A DNA stretch of 28,684 bases from a virus, in IMG/VR virus record IMGVR_UViG_3300011113_000176, positions 1 through 28,684 of that record; one strand, 5' to 3'. Below the pieces are notes generated by a model. The model saw only the letters and a list, made by a program, of their open reading frames with translations. It was not told where the DNA came from and ran no database searches. Within the stretch, counting starts at the first letter, position 1, and each line of letters starts with the position of its first letter. Shown piece after piece: positions 1 to 8,967 of this stretch. The translations under genes were made by a program, and so were the position numbers.

Positions 1-1306
<1,306 letters not shown>

Positions 1307-1310
<4 letters not shown>

Positions 1311-1597
1311 GAAGCCACCTCTCGTAGTGCTGCTACTGGATCAAGTCCAGTTGTACCAGCGATGTAGTTACACACACCAGCAAGATCTCGCCAGTTACCA
1401 CGAGTCAATCCTGCAATCTCGTTAAGAACTCCTACGATGTCGGTGACGGTAAGAGTAGTAGTGCGGGCTGCTGCCCAAGCACGAGCTGCAGACGCAGCAT
1501 CTAAATAGTTAATGCGAGCAGGGTATGAGCCACCACCATTGGCAAGACGATTGAGTTCGTCCACATAAGTTGAACCAGCTACACCATATGTAGGCAT
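1307..1597 (-). CDS. Conserved-looking small late protein, function unknown
   Basis: 96 aa, ATG at 1597 preceded by an AAAGGGTAAAG ribosome-binding stretch. The protein is rich in alanine, glycine and asparagine. It starts MPTYGVAGSTYVDELNRLAN, has an alanine-rich helix around residues 34-46 (DAASAARAWAAAR), a hydrophobic helix VTDIVGVLNEIAG and a second helix near GVCNYIAG. It has no signal peptide, membrane segment or catalytic motif. It lies between the lysine-rich small proteins and the fibre-proximal beta-sandwich protein, so a minor virion or fibre-assembly role is likely by position only. Confidence 0.65.
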
Positions 1598-1613
1598 TCT
1601 TTACCCTTTCAAA

Positions 1614-2009
1614 TTATCTAAAGCGAGCAGTTTTCTTAGCAATCTTTTTAGGCTGGGCAACAAACTGTTTGCCCTTCTTTGTGCCTTCACGCTTTGCCTT
1701 GCTTGTTGCCGCGTATTCTTTTGCAGTCAAAGACTTGCGGGCTTTCTCCGGCAGATAGCGCTCGCCGGTAGCCTTGGGTCCTTGAGTGCTGGGCTTACCA
1801 GATTTGGTACCCCATTTCTCTTTAGTCCACTTGGACAAAGACTTTTGTTTACTGGTCTTTGCACCGGTATAACCACCACCAGCTTTTTCGTAAGCTTGTG
1901 CTAGTAGTTGTGCTTTACGAGCAGACCATTGTCCTGGCTTGCCACCTTTGGAGCCAGCCATGATTCTATTTTTAATTGCTTCTCGCTTAGAAGGGTCGGT
2001 GTATCCCAT
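1614..2009 (-). CDS. Lysine-rich protein of the DUF5872 type
   Basis: 131 aa starting MGYTDPSKREAIKNRIMAGS. I chose the ATG at 2007-2009 because it forms a TAATG overlap with the upstream gene; a GTG two codons earlier is possible. The sequence is highly basic, with the blocks GGKPGQWSARKAQLLAQ, KSLSKWTKEKWGTKSGKPS, GPKATGERYLPEKARKSL and KGKQFVAQPKKIAKKTARFR. From memory these match DUF5872, a small domain found in phages, cyanophages and large eukaryotic viruses and usually of unknown function. The charge and the position among virion genes suggest nucleic-acid binding or packaging, which is inference. Confidence 0.72.
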   Translation of the reverse strand: MGYTDPSKREAIKNRIMAGSKGGKPGQWSARKAQLLAQAYEKAGGGYTGAKTSKQKSLSKWTKEKWGTKSGKPSTQGPKATGERYLPEKARKSLTAKEYAATSKAKREGTKKGKQFVAQPKKIAKKTARFR

Positions 2010-2308
2010 TACCACTTCACCTTGTCAGCCCAATATGCAGCAGACATAGGACCCTTGGCGATGTTCTTAGCGTGACGAGCCTTAAAAGACGCACGCTTCT
2101 TTTTCATTCTATCGCCTTCTCCAGCTTTAGGAGCACCAGCAGTTTTAGCTCCTTGCTCGCCAAAACGAATCGTCTTTACTTGTCCACCGGATTTAGCAAC
2201 AACGATGTGAGACTTCTTTGGATGATCAGGTGTACGCTTTGGTTTATTGTAACCAGACACGCCAGCCCTAGTTAGTCTAGAGTCTTTCTTCTTTGCCGTA
2301 TTCGCCAT
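2009..2308 (-). CDS. Lysine-rich protein of the DUF6321 type
   Basis: 99 aa, ATG at 2308, stop shared with the next ATG (TAATG at 2007-2011). The recognisable stretches are DSRLTRAGVSGYNKPKRTP, HPKKSHIVVAKSGGQVKTIR, FGEQG, and the C-terminal KRASFKARHAKNIAKG with MSAAYWADKVKW. This pattern recurs in many phages and giant viruses and is classed, as far as I recall, as DUF6321. No enzymatic residues stand out. It overlaps the 47-aa gene upstream by 32 bases, which is unusual beside the one-base overlaps elsewhere in the operon. It is one of several basic mini-proteins; a DNA-condensing or virion-internal role is a guess. Confidence 0.7.
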   Translation of the reverse strand: MANTAKKKDSRLTRAGVSGYNKPKRTPDHPKKSHIVVAKSGGQVKTIRFGEQGAKTAGAPKAGEGDRMKKKRASFKARHAKNIAKGPMSAAYWADKVKW

Positions 2309-2420
2309 ACTTACCTAACACCTCTTTTAGTCTGCCATCTTTGCTAAACCGTACAACCATACCATCTTTAATCTGTAGGGCATTAAACTTCTTGGGTCTG
2401 GTATATTTACCCGAAGACAT
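2277..2420 (-). CDS. Small basic protein, 47 aa, unknown
   Basis: ATG at 2418-2420 shares a base with the TAA of the 60-aa gene upstream (TAATG), and the frame runs 47 codons to TAG at 2277-2279. It starts MSSGKYTRPKKFNALQIKDG and continues GMVVRFSKDGRLKEVLGKYG. The middle (MVVRFSKDGRLKEVLG) looks like a beta hairpin. It overlaps the start of the next gene by 32 bases in a different frame. Without it the operon would have an unexplained gap of about 110 bases, and the coupled start supports translation. No function recognised. Confidence 0.6.
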   Translation of the reverse strand: MSSGKYTRPKKFNALQIKDGMVVRFSKDGRLKEVLGKYGEYGKEERL

Positions 2421-2602
2421 TAGCCCATCTTCTTTCGCACGCCTTTAACCTTCTTCAGATTAGGGTTTGCTTTTACTGCTGCCTTGCTAGCCTTACGAGC
2501 ACCAGCGGCAAGAATTGCGCCAGCACGTTCTTTCGAGATTCCCTGCTTCTTTGCAATCTTTGCTTGCACTGCCTTGAATCCTGGGTGTGCTTTCTTTTGC
2601 AT
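2420..2602 (-). CDS. Small lysine/alanine-rich protein
   Basis: 60 aa, starting MQKKAHPGFKAVQAKIAKKQ, then GISKERAGAILAAGARKASK, AAVKANPNLKKVKGVRKK. The PGFKAV, QGIS-ERAGAILA and ANPNLKKVKG pattern recurs among short phage proteins in my memory. The helix at residues 23-40 resembles a small helical DNA- or protein-binding unit. Both ends are TAATG overlaps (start at 2600-2604, stop at 2420-2422), which makes it part of a tightly coupled series. Function unknown; basic charge suggests nucleic-acid contact. Confidence 0.7.
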   Translation of the reverse strand: MQKKAHPGFKAVQAKIAKKQGISKERAGAILAAGARKASKAAVKANPNLKKVKGVRKKMG

Positions 2603-2727
2603 TACTTGACCTGCTTTCCTGGTGCGCCAGTCTGTAGTGACTCGTAGGTCCCAAACTTTGGCACAACGTCGTACGGCTTAATGTACTCCTCAGATTCCAT
2701 CTCCATACCATTTGGCATATCTTTCAT
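2602..2727 (-). CDS. Small protein, 41 aa, unknown
   Basis: The ATG at 2725-2727 overlaps the TAA of the acidic gene upstream (TAATG), and a GGAGGG Shine-Dalgarno lies about 7 bases before it, inside the end of that gene. The frame gives MKDMPNGMEMESEEYIKPYD, then VVPKFGTYESLQTGAPGKQV plus a final lysine, and its TAA overlaps the next ATG. It is short and methionine/glutamate-rich, with no membrane segment or known motif. Coupled starts at both ends are the main evidence that it is a real gene. A longer ORF in another frame across the same bases looks like a shadow. Confidence 0.6.
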   Translation of the reverse strand: MKDMPNGMEMESEEYIKPYDVVPKFGTYESLQTGAPGKQVK

Positions 2728-2990
2728 TAGTATCCCTCCTCAACATCATCGTCTTCTTCTTCTTCATCTAACTCATAGTCTTCATCTTCGTCATCTTCGA
2801 TGACTTCTTCTTCTATGATTGTTTGTCCGGGGAATCCCCATTCAGGTAATTGACTGATGGTTAGATCTAGCGATTCCTTGCGTGTAAAACCGGCAGCCAT
2901 ATATGACTCCATAAGCTTATGAGCTTCTTGTGCCATAGCAAGCATCGGATTTAACGGCTCCGTCATCAGAACAAAGTTTTGTTCTGCCAT
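2727..2990 (-). CDS. Acidic-tailed small protein, unknown
   Basis: 87 aa, ATG at 2990 after AAAGGAAAACC. The first 55 residues form a compact helical domain (LNPMLAMAQEAHKLMESYMA, then GFTRKESLDLTISQLPEW). The last 30 residues are nearly all Asp/Glu (VIEDDEDEDYELDEEEEDDD). Such tails are seen in chaperone-like and DNA-mimic proteins. Here it sits next to several very basic proteins and could chaperone them, but that is inference. It could also be a minor capsid or assembly factor. Confidence 0.65.
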   Translation of the reverse strand: MAEQNFVLMTEPLNPMLAMAQEAHKLMESYMAAGFTRKESLDLTISQLPEWGFPGQTIIEEEVIEDDEDEDYELDEEEEDDDVEEGY

Positions 2991-3013
2991 TGGTTTTCCT
3001 TTCTCCGTAGTTG

Positions 3014-3304
3014 TTATTCTTTAAACTTTAGAGTAGTACCGTCAAACGCTTTTCCGGCTTCATTAGACAACTTCACGGCTGCGTCTATATCTTTCTGCTG
3101 TGTAGAGCGAGGCTCAATACCCTGACGCACTGCCGAATAATAGGACGATAATTCTCTTTCGTCCTTCTTTACTTTTGTCTGATCATATCCACTCTTAGAA
3201 GGAGTGACACCAACGAACATAGGCATATTCTCTCTCCAGCAATCTGCCTCATTGATGTGATCTTGTGTGGGACAACTTGATTTACAATTTGGATTACGTT
3301 CCAT
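3014..3304 (-). CDS. Small protein with N-terminal cysteines, unknown
   Basis: 96 aa, starting MERNPNCKSSCPTQDHINEA with three cysteines in the first 22 residues (C7, C11 and a later one in ADCWREN), which could bind a metal. The rest is polar and helical (DERELSSYYSAVRQGIEP; DIDAAVKLSNEAGKAFDG). Its ATG overlaps the stop of the preceding gene (TAATG at 3302-3306). It belongs to the capsid-proximal gene group. No function recognised. Confidence 0.65.
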   Translation of the reverse strand: MERNPNCKSSCPTQDHINEADCWRENMPMFVGVTPSKSGYDQTKVKKDERELSSYYSAVRQGIEPRSTQQKDIDAAVKLSNEAGKAFDGTTLKFKE

Positions 3305-3627
3305 TATGCCACCGGGGTTAAGTAATCGCCATACCCTGCTGCTGTGAGAACTGCTGCCTGGGTATCTGAAATTGTGTAGACGTGACCACCCAAGAAGTAG
3401 TAGTCAGCATTTGCCAGATCGTCCTGCGATGGATATTGGTTTTCTACAACTGTAGTTCCAGTAACAAGAAGTGCAACCCCTCTCGGGATATCAGTCATTG
3501 ATATTGGAATACTACCGGTAGATGTGCCACCATTGAATCGACGACCTGATAGGCGCGAGTATGGATCAAACTCATTACGAGCTCCCCATGTCTCATTACG
3601 CCAGGGTCCGTTGAGAATGTATGGCAT
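3304..3627 (-). CDS. Capsid-proximal small protein (possible decoration or head-fibre protein)
   Basis: 107 aa from the ATG at 3625-3627, which has a good AAAGGAAG ribosome-binding site. An upstream in-frame ATG at 3675 would add a peptide encoded by the hairpin region, so I reject it. The N-terminus MPYILNGPWRNETWGARNEF is followed by a serine/glycine stretch, then PRGVALLVTGTTVVENQYPS, DDLANADYYFLGGHVYTISD and a final AAVLTAAGYGDYLTPVA. This looks like a beta-rich virion protein. It is the first gene after the major capsid gene, a common place for a capsid decoration or cement protein, but I cannot name a family. Confidence 0.6.
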   Translation of the reverse strand: MPYILNGPWRNETWGARNEFDPYSRLSGRRFNGGTSTGSIPISMTDIPRGVALLVTGTTVVENQYPSQDDLANADYYFLGGHVYTISDTQAAVLTAAGYGDYLTPVA

Positions 3628-3646
3628 TTCTTCCTTTCTTGTGGTC

Positions 3647-3669
3647 GGGTGGGGCATAACACCCCACCC
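3647..3669 (-). terminator. GC-rich hairpin after the major capsid gene
   Basis: A perfect 8-bp stem (GGGTGGGG with CCCCACCC) encloses a 7-base loop, between the capsid stop at 3685 and the next start at 3627. No T-run follows on the coding strand. It could be an actinobacterial-style terminator without a U-tract, or a 3' stabiliser that raises capsid mRNA relative to downstream genes. Confidence 0.55.
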
Positions 3670-3684
3670 TTCCAAATACGGTTA

Positions 3685-4860
3685 TTAGCCGTTTGATGCA
3701 GCAGACTCGATACGATAGAGTGCTGATTCGCGGAGGCGGTTCCAGCCACCGAACATGTACCAACCGATGGTACGGAAACGACGGAGTGCGTCGATTTCTG
3801 GACCAATAACGGTTGAGATGTCCTGGGCAAGAGCCTCAGCAAGTGCTTCACGACCTGCGATAATCGCACGGTAGTTATTCGTGAAGGTGACAGTTCCTGT
3901 TGCTGCGGCAGACGCAACGTTTGATGCGGTCTTAGCATAGGAGAATGTCGTGGTGGTCCCAACAGCCGTAATGGTGAAGGTACCATTGAAGGTAGCGTCA
4001 ACGCCAGAGACGGTAACGACCTGTCCGACACCAAGACCGTGTGCTACGGAAGTGGTGAGGGTTGCAACGTTGGAAGTAAGTTCCTTGTTGGTTACGGAAA
4101 CAGTTGTGCTGATTCCGGAAGCAAGTGGCATACCATTGAGAACGCGTGGGGTCTCAACAATGTATGCACCTTCGATTGCACCAACTGCACCAGCGACGAA
4201 CGGTGTACGCTCGACATACTTGGTGAGCTCTTGGAATCCGCCAGTACCAGTCTCAGAGCGGAGATCCGCTGATTGACGTGGGTGGAGGTATGCAGCATAA
4301 AGCTCGCCCATACGAGGCAATGCCTTGTTGGTACGGAGTGATACGACTGCGTTGCGGATGTCAGCTACGGTGATAACATCGCTTGGCTCAACAGTTGCTG
4401 AGGACGATGGATCGGTGCTGCCACCGGTTGCGTAGATAACGTTGGTTCCTGCAGAAAGAACTTGACCGACAACGTTGTCGATGCTGTCTGCTGCGTTGTA
4501 GGCGATGATATCAGCAAGTGCTGCATCAACGTCGTTGAACGATGTGAGGTTAAGCTTCTTGGTCGTGGTGACTGCTGAGCCGTACTCATTGAGTGTTACA
4601 GTAACCTGTGATGGGTTACCGAGTGCAATGCTGTTTACATCGGAAGACTCGCTCAAAGTCGAAGTGGCTTGTGCCAAATCTGAATAGATTGAGAAGACTA
4701 CCGAAGAACCTGGCATTGCTTGCTGTACTGGTTTTACATCAGCTAGCGAACGCATTACAGGAATGGAGCGAAGCGCCATTCTTACATACTGATCGTATGC
4801 TGTAGTTACGAGCGCACTGATGGTACTGGATGAGGTTATTGAACCGCCAGGTAGTGCCAT
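3685..4860 (-). CDS. Major capsid protein (N4-gp56-like HK97 fold) with inserted beta domain
   Basis: 391 aa, ATG at 4860. The N-terminal half follows the N4-gp56-type capsid pattern: a helical arm (ISALVTTAYDQYVRMALRSI), PVMRSLADVKPVQQAMPG, SSVVFSIYSDLAQATSTLSE, VTVTLNEYGSAVTTTKKLNL and the helix DIIAYNAADSIDNVVGQVL. The centre has HPRQSADLRS and GAYIVETPRVL. The C-terminus (YRAIIAGREALAEALAQDIS and IGWYMFGGWNRLRESALYRI) completes the fold. Residues about 251-327 form a separate Thr/Val-rich beta module (NVATLTTSVAHGLGVGQVVT, VDATFNGTFTITAV) that resembles modules found in other phage surface proteins, so it probably projects from the shell. The scaffold gene lies just upstream, as expected. 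Confidence 0.85.
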   Translation of the reverse strand: MALPGGSITSSSTISALVTTAYDQYVRMALRSIPVMRSLADVKPVQQAMPGSSVVFSIYSDLAQATSTLSESSDVNSIALGNPSQVTVTLNEYGSAVTTTKKLNLTSFNDVDAALADIIAYNAADSIDNVVGQVLSAGTNVIYATGGSTDPSSSATVEPSDVITVADIRNAVVSLRTNKALPRMGELYAAYLHPRQSADLRSETGTGGFQELTKYVERTPFVAGAVGAIEGAYIVETPRVLNGMPLASGISTTVSVTNKELTSNVATLTTSVAHGLGVGQVVTVSGVDATFNGTFTITAVGTTTTFSYAKTASNVASAAATGTVTFTNNYRAIIAGREALAEALAQDISTVIGPEIDALRRFRTIGWYMFGGWNRLRESALYRIESAASNG

Positions 4861-4884
4861 TAGCGTTTGCCTTTCTTAGTCGGG

Positions 4885-5355
4885 TTATAGTCCAGATTCC
4901 CGAATGATTTGATCCAACTCTTCTCGAGAGTTAGCATTCATAAGACGACGGTGGATATCTTCTTGCCTGTCTGGCGTGATTCCTTGGCTTGTAGCCTGCG
5001 TCATTTTGCTGTAATCCTGAGCGACCTTTGGGTCGACATTCGGGGTTGTTTGCGGAGCTGACTCAAAACCGAATACATCGGAATATTCTGTCAGCCACTT
5101 GGAGATCGCATCTTCTGATGGCTCGATATCTCCTGGGATAAAAGCCGCAATCTTTGCATTCACTCCTTTGGCGGTGAGAGCGTCTTTGATTGCTCTCTCA
5201 CGTTGCGCCTTGGAAAGTCCTTCGAACTGAGACTTCAGTTCAGCAAGTTCTTTTTCCTTTTGCTTGTTAGCCTTACGGAGTTGTTTGACTAGATCACTAT
5301 TCACCTCTGGGGCTGTGTAGTCATCATCGTCATCGTCATCCCATTGATTGGACAT
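4885..5355 (-). CDS. Capsid scaffolding protein
   Basis: 156 aa, ATG at 5355 with a GAGAGGA ribosome-binding site. It begins MSNQWDDDDDDDYTAPE, a run of seven aspartates, followed by a coiled coil rich in Lys/Glu/Leu (residues about 20-55, LVKQLRKANKQKEKELAELK). A middle domain carries GVNAKIAAFIPGDIEPSEDA and WLTEYSDVFG, and the C-terminal helical tail carries NANSREELDQIIRESGL. Acidic start, coiled coil, the AAFIP/IEPSE motif and a position immediately before the capsid gene are typical of scaffolding proteins in actinobacterial phages. It should act inside the procapsid and leave before DNA packaging. Confidence 0.78.
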   Translation of the reverse strand: MSNQWDDDDDDDYTAPEVNSDLVKQLRKANKQKEKELAELKSQFEGLSKAQRERAIKDALTAKGVNAKIAAFIPGDIEPSEDAISKWLTEYSDVFGFESAPQTTPNVDPKVAQDYSKMTQATSQGITPDRQEDIHRRLMNANSREELDQIIRESGL

Positions 5356-5473
5356 AGTTAGTCCTCTCCCATTCTATAGTTGTTTGTCGATAGCCACGTA
5401 TTCACCTGGGGTAGTGGTACGGCTCTATCTACCGGACTCTTACGCTTGTGGGGCCGGTCGATCCACAAGAAAC
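5356..5473 (-). promoter_or_regulatory. Intergenic spacer before the scaffold gene, with hairpin
   Basis: This 118-base spacer is the longest gap inside the late operon. A 7-bp inverted repeat (CTTGTGG at 5445-5451 with CCACAAG at 5463-5469, 11-base loop) sits just after the stop of the 392-aa gene. Downstream, a TATAGAAT stretch lies about 20 bases before the scaffold ATG and could be part of a promoter, but I see no convincing -35 box. A terminator/promoter junction that raises scaffold and capsid expression is plausible. Confidence 0.35.
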
Positions 5474-6652
5474 TTAAAACGCTCCCGCACGTCCTTTTTC
5501 AAATGCGGTTGCTGATAAACCTGCTTGGCCTTCGAAGGCTGCTCTCTCTTGAGAAGCAAGTCTACGACGCTTTCTGCCAGATTCTATTCCACCAACTAAA
5601 CCAAATGCTTCAGCTTCTGCTTCAGCCTGGGTGTATCCTCCGCTATCATATATCTGTGATAGCTTCTGGCTCTCTGGTAAAATATTAGCAATGCTTTGGA
5701 AACCACGTTGAGCTTGTTCTTCAGATACTCCAGCTCCAACAAGTTCACCAATTCGTCCTGCTCCAGGTGCAGCAAGTCCTGCAGTTAATGCAGCTCCACC
5801 TATTTGAGCTCCACGAATTTTTCGTTCAATGTCAACCAATCCAGTTTTAGGATTGAGAACATAGCTTAGTATATCTCCATTTGTTACTTCTGGATAATAT
5901 GCCTTGAGCGATTGCATAACCTGTGGGTTAGCATTAATAACCATTTGAGCAGAAGCAATACGGGTATCTAACTCGTCGGGAGACACATCACCTGAGATTA
6001 ACGCATCAAATCCGGTTTGTTCTCCAAACGGACCTCGTTTCCAGTATGTATCCGGTAGGCCACGCTGTCTCATGACGCCTTGGTATGCATCTTCCATATC
6101 AAGATATGCGGCTTCAGAAACTGGCTGGAGTCCACTGGCAATTCTTGCAGTATTGGCTTTGAATCTTTGTTGATATGCTGGGGTTGCACGAAGTTGAAGA
6201 GTAAACTCTTCTTCTGGCAAGTCAGCTTGTACAAGTCCAACAATAGAATCATAAAGGGATCCAAGATTGCGAGCGTTAAGACGCTCTCTTAACTTATCAA
6301 ATGCTGATACCTTGTTGGTGGTTGTGGTAGTCGTTGCCGGTGGCAATGTGGTACCAGTTGTTGTATCAGTCATTGGTGGTATAAGACCACGAGCCTCTGG
6401 CGGAACTAACGACATTCCCGGGGTGAAAGGAGGCAGGGTTACATTTCCAATTTGTTCACCAGTAGGCAGAGACTTGCCTTCTGAACCAAGTTGTCTTGCC
6501 ATAATTCTATCAATGCCCTTGCCAGCCTGCATAGCAGATGCTGCTGCACTTTCTAAATTTTGGGCTCCACTAGTCTTTAGTTGTTCAATTTGAGTTTGAA
6601 CTTTTTTAAGTTGAGCTTTAGTGTTTGCTAAGGGATCTTTCTTTTTAGCCAT
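5474..6652 (-). CDS. Probable internal virion protein, 392 aa, unknown
   Basis: ATG at 6652 overlaps the stop of the gene upstream (TAATG). It has a coiled-coil N-terminus (LANTKAQLKKVQTQIEQLKT), then a Pro/Thr-rich linker at about residues 75-115 with a run of threonines, then a globular part containing FTLQLRATPAYQQRFKANTA, EAAYLDMEDAYQGVMRQRGL, NGDILSYVLNPKTGLVDIER and GYTQAEAEAEAFGLVGG, and an Arg-rich end (GRKRRRLASQERAAF). I recall similar LRATP-YQ-RF and NGDIL-Y-L-P-TGL blocks in proteins of environmental actinobacterial phages annotated as hypothetical. It is the last of four large genes between portal and scaffold, the usual place for ejection proteins. No enzyme motif is visible. 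Confidence 0.65.
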   Translation of the reverse strand: MAKKKDPLANTKAQLKKVQTQIEQLKTSGAQNLESAAASAMQAGKGIDRIMARQLGSEGKSLPTGEQIGNVTLPPFTPGMSLVPPEARGLIPPMTDTTTGTTLPPATTTTTTNKVSAFDKLRERLNARNLGSLYDSIVGLVQADLPEEEFTLQLRATPAYQQRFKANTARIASGLQPVSEAAYLDMEDAYQGVMRQRGLPDTYWKRGPFGEQTGFDALISGDVSPDELDTRIASAQMVINANPQVMQSLKAYYPEVTNGDILSYVLNPKTGLVDIERKIRGAQIGGAALTAGLAAPGAGRIGELVGAGVSEEQAQRGFQSIANILPESQKLSQIYDSGGYTQAEAEAEAFGLVGGIESGRKRRRLASQERAAFEGQAGLSATAFEKGRAGAF

Positions 6653-8235
6653 TACGCCTCAAATCCAAAATCGCGCAAGATTCTCATAGTTGCATTAGAA
6701 ACATCTTGCTCAGCATTCTTTGTGTACTGCCAACGAGGATCTTTTCTTAGCAACTTTTTGAAGTCAAAAATATTCATTCCGTTGTTTTGTAATCCTAACT
6801 GTACCATTGAATCATTTAGTTTGATAGTATCTGGTTGTAGTTCAAGAACATCTTGCATTGCAGTAATATATGGGTTCGCTATAGCACGCAAGTTGACGCC
6901 TTGGCCAAGTTGATTCTTCACGAAGTCCGATTGGCCAGTAGAGGCATAATTACGCATACCCTGCTCGAATGTTTCTGGAGATTCACCGGCGTTGATGGCC
7001 TGTAGAATTTCATCCATGCTTCTGTATCCCAAGACGCTTGGTATTTCAGACGTCGCTATACCATTCTGGAATGCAGTATCAAGTAACTGTCTGTAATTTT
7101 GTCCACCAGCACCACCGACAGTCGCCCCAGTTGGTGACATGCCGATTCGGATAAACGGACGAATAGCTGCATTGATAGAGAACTCGCTTCTATCTTGTCC
7201 CAGCATATACAGGCGGTCAGCGATTGTCCTTGCTTCCGTGTCGCTAATAGCAGCCCCTGCGTTTTTGGCAAAAGTTTTAACGTTTGCCATAACTTCAAAT
7301 ATATCTTGAGCATATTGGCTATTGCCAGATGCTTGATCTTCTGGGCCCATCTCTTCATATACAGCTTTATTATATTTACGCTGACGGATAGTCTGGCTAT
7401 TTTTTGCCACATAGTCAGATGTAACAACAACATTCTTAAAACGGTCTTGTGTTATCTTACCTTTGACAAAATCCAAATATGCTTGTTTCAACTTTGGATC
7501 TTGTTCGATAATAGCATCAATAAATTGATACTGGTCAAGGATCTGCTCGGCGGTTAGTTCACGGTCCGCCTCGGACTCTTTGGGAGTTGTAGCCTTCTTA
7601 GTCTGTGTACCCTTTTTACTGCTGGCTGCGGGAGCTGCTGAAGCTTGTGTCTGTTGAGGAGTCTCAGGTTGCTGCTCTCCTGTTTTGGCAGATGGTGTAA
7701 TGTCACCTTGTCGTGCAGTTTCTGGCGCAGTAACCACTCTCTTGCCAGTAGACTTTGCAGTTGGCTTAGGTGGTTCCAATTTAGAAAGAGTATTCTTTGC
7801 CGCGTTTACAGCCGCTTTAGCCTCAGATACTTTCTTGGACGTCTCTGCAGTTCCTTCAACAGCATTTGTTGCTTCAGCAACTTCAAGCTGTGAGGTAGCA
7901 AGATCAAGATCTTTTTCTGCTTTTTTCTTTTGCTTTGCTTTGGTCTCTACAGATTTCATCTTACTAGAAATCTCTTTTAGAGCATCAATCTGAACTTTTA
8001 ATTTTTTGTACTCTTCTGCTAGAGCATCTAGTTTCTTTTTTGCTTTCTCGCTCTTAGTGGCTCTTTCAATTAGTGGGCCACCCTCTAAGGCATCACGGCC
8101 ATAGATTTGGTCTTGCAAATCTTTAAGATATCTTTCGCTATCGCCAAGAAGTTCAGCAACATCGTACTTGTCATAGGACTTGGATAGTTCTTCTAATTTT
8201 TCTGGAGTAAAGATTGGCGGTTTTCTATAAGCCAT
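6652..8235 (-). CDS. Probable internal virion protein with long coiled coil, 527 aa
   Basis: ATG at 8235 overlaps the stop upstream (TAATG). Residues about 1-150 are lysine/glutamate-rich coiled coil (LDALAEEYKKLKVQIDALKE; KQKKKAEKDLDLATSQLEVA). Residues about 155-225 are a low-complexity Pro/Thr/Ser/Ala linker. Residues about 230-527 are globular, with QILDQYQFIDAIIEQDPKLK, ARTIADRLYMLGQDRSEF, NPYITAMQDVLELQPDTIKL and a C-terminal LLRKDPRWQYTKNAEQ block before ILRDFGFEA. It has no catalytic motif. Size, coiled coil and position beside the 1597-aa protein suggest a virion-internal or DNA-ejection component; a tail role is the alternative. Confidence 0.62.
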   Translation of the reverse strand: MAYRKPPIFTPEKLEELSKSYDKYDVAELLGDSERYLKDLQDQIYGRDALEGGPLIERATKSEKAKKKLDALAEEYKKLKVQIDALKEISSKMKSVETKAKQKKKAEKDLDLATSQLEVAEATNAVEGTAETSKKVSEAKAAVNAAKNTLSKLEPPKPTAKSTGKRVVTAPETARQGDITPSAKTGEQQPETPQQTQASAAPAASSKKGTQTKKATTPKESEADRELTAEQILDQYQFIDAIIEQDPKLKQAYLDFVKGKITQDRFKNVVVTSDYVAKNSQTIRQRKYNKAVYEEMGPEDQASGNSQYAQDIFEVMANVKTFAKNAGAAISDTEARTIADRLYMLGQDRSEFSINAAIRPFIRIGMSPTGATVGGAGGQNYRQLLDTAFQNGIATSEIPSVLGYRSMDEILQAINAGESPETFEQGMRNYASTGQSDFVKNQLGQGVNLRAIANPYITAMQDVLELQPDTIKLNDSMVQLGLQNNGMNIFDFKKLLRKDPRWQYTKNAEQDVSNATMRILRDFGFEA

Positions 8236-8966
8236 TATATACTAACCCCCAACTGTGACAATAGTATTTGGTATCCACTCATAGCACGCATGCGTTTAGC
8301 TTCGTCAGTTCCGGCAATCTGGTCTATCAGCATTTTCTGAGATCCTGCAGCGTCCATGCCCTGTACACTTAAACCAGTTTTGGGGTTGTAAGTCGACGGA
8401 CTTTCCATTTGCTTTTCTCTGAGGATGGCAGAGTATTTCATCTTGTCCTCATCGGACGCTGGCATACCGGTTAAGTCTCTGAAGATTGTATCGACAAGGT
8501 TTGCTGCTTTTTCTTCACTGTAAACTGTGGTATAAGTTTTTACTCCACCAGCAGTTGAGACGCCTTGAGCCGAAAGTGACAGATAGTCATCTATAGTAAA
8601 AGGTTGGTCTGTGAAGAACTCAGGATCTGACCGTACTGCGTCACTTGCGAATTCACTGAAGCGTCTGTTGGCGTCTAGCCACGCTTCTCGAACCCGTAGA
8701 TCAAAAGCATCAGTAATGGGAACCTTGTATCCTGAAGCCTTAAGTTTCGCAGAGATTGTTTTCTTCAACTCCGGGCTAAGTAATCTATAGGATCTTTTTA
8801 ACTCATCTTCCGAGGTCTGAGTTACACCTATTTGCTTTGTGGCAAAAGGACGGTCGTAGTTTAACGTGACCATAGACGCAGAGGTAATTAATCCTGGGGA
8901 TCCAGTTTGGCCAGCAAAGTCTTCGAATCCACCGGTATTGGTTGCCGCTGGTGTAGTCTCACTCAT
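8235..8966 (-). CDS. Unknown protein of the large-structural cassette, 243 aa
   Basis: The N-terminus MSETTPAATNTGGFEDFAGQ is polar and probably disordered. It is followed by a mostly helical protein with TSEDELKRSYRLLSPELKKT, REAWLDANRRFSEFASDA and YSEEKAANLVDTIFRDLTGM. No motif identifies a function. The stop overlaps the next start (TAATG at 8233-8237) and the gene lies directly after the 1597-aa gene. It probably works with its two large neighbours, in the way small internal proteins accompany large ejection proteins in podovirus-like phages; this is inference from order and size. Confidence 0.6.
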   Translation of the reverse strand: MSETTPAATNTGGFEDFAGQTGSPGLITSASMVTLNYDRPFATKQIGVTQTSEDELKRSYRLLSPELKKTISAKLKASGYKVPITDAFDLRVREAWLDANRRFSEFASDAVRSDPEFFTDQPFTIDDYLSLSAQGVSTAGGVKTYTTVYSEEKAANLVDTIFRDLTGMPASDEDKMKYSAILREKQMESPSTYNPKTGLSVQGMDAAGSQKMLIDQIAGTDEAKRMRAMSGYQILLSQLGVSI

Positions 8967-8967
8967 A

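Noticed and set aside
2493-2711. 72-aa minus-strand ORF
   Set aside because: It overlaps two coupled small genes in another frame; the TAATG starts and strong ribosome-binding site support the 41-aa frame.
3495-4034. 179-aa minus-strand ORF
   Set aside because: It lies inside the capsid gene and its downstream neighbour in another frame, and its Ser/Pro/Leu-rich composition is shadow-like.
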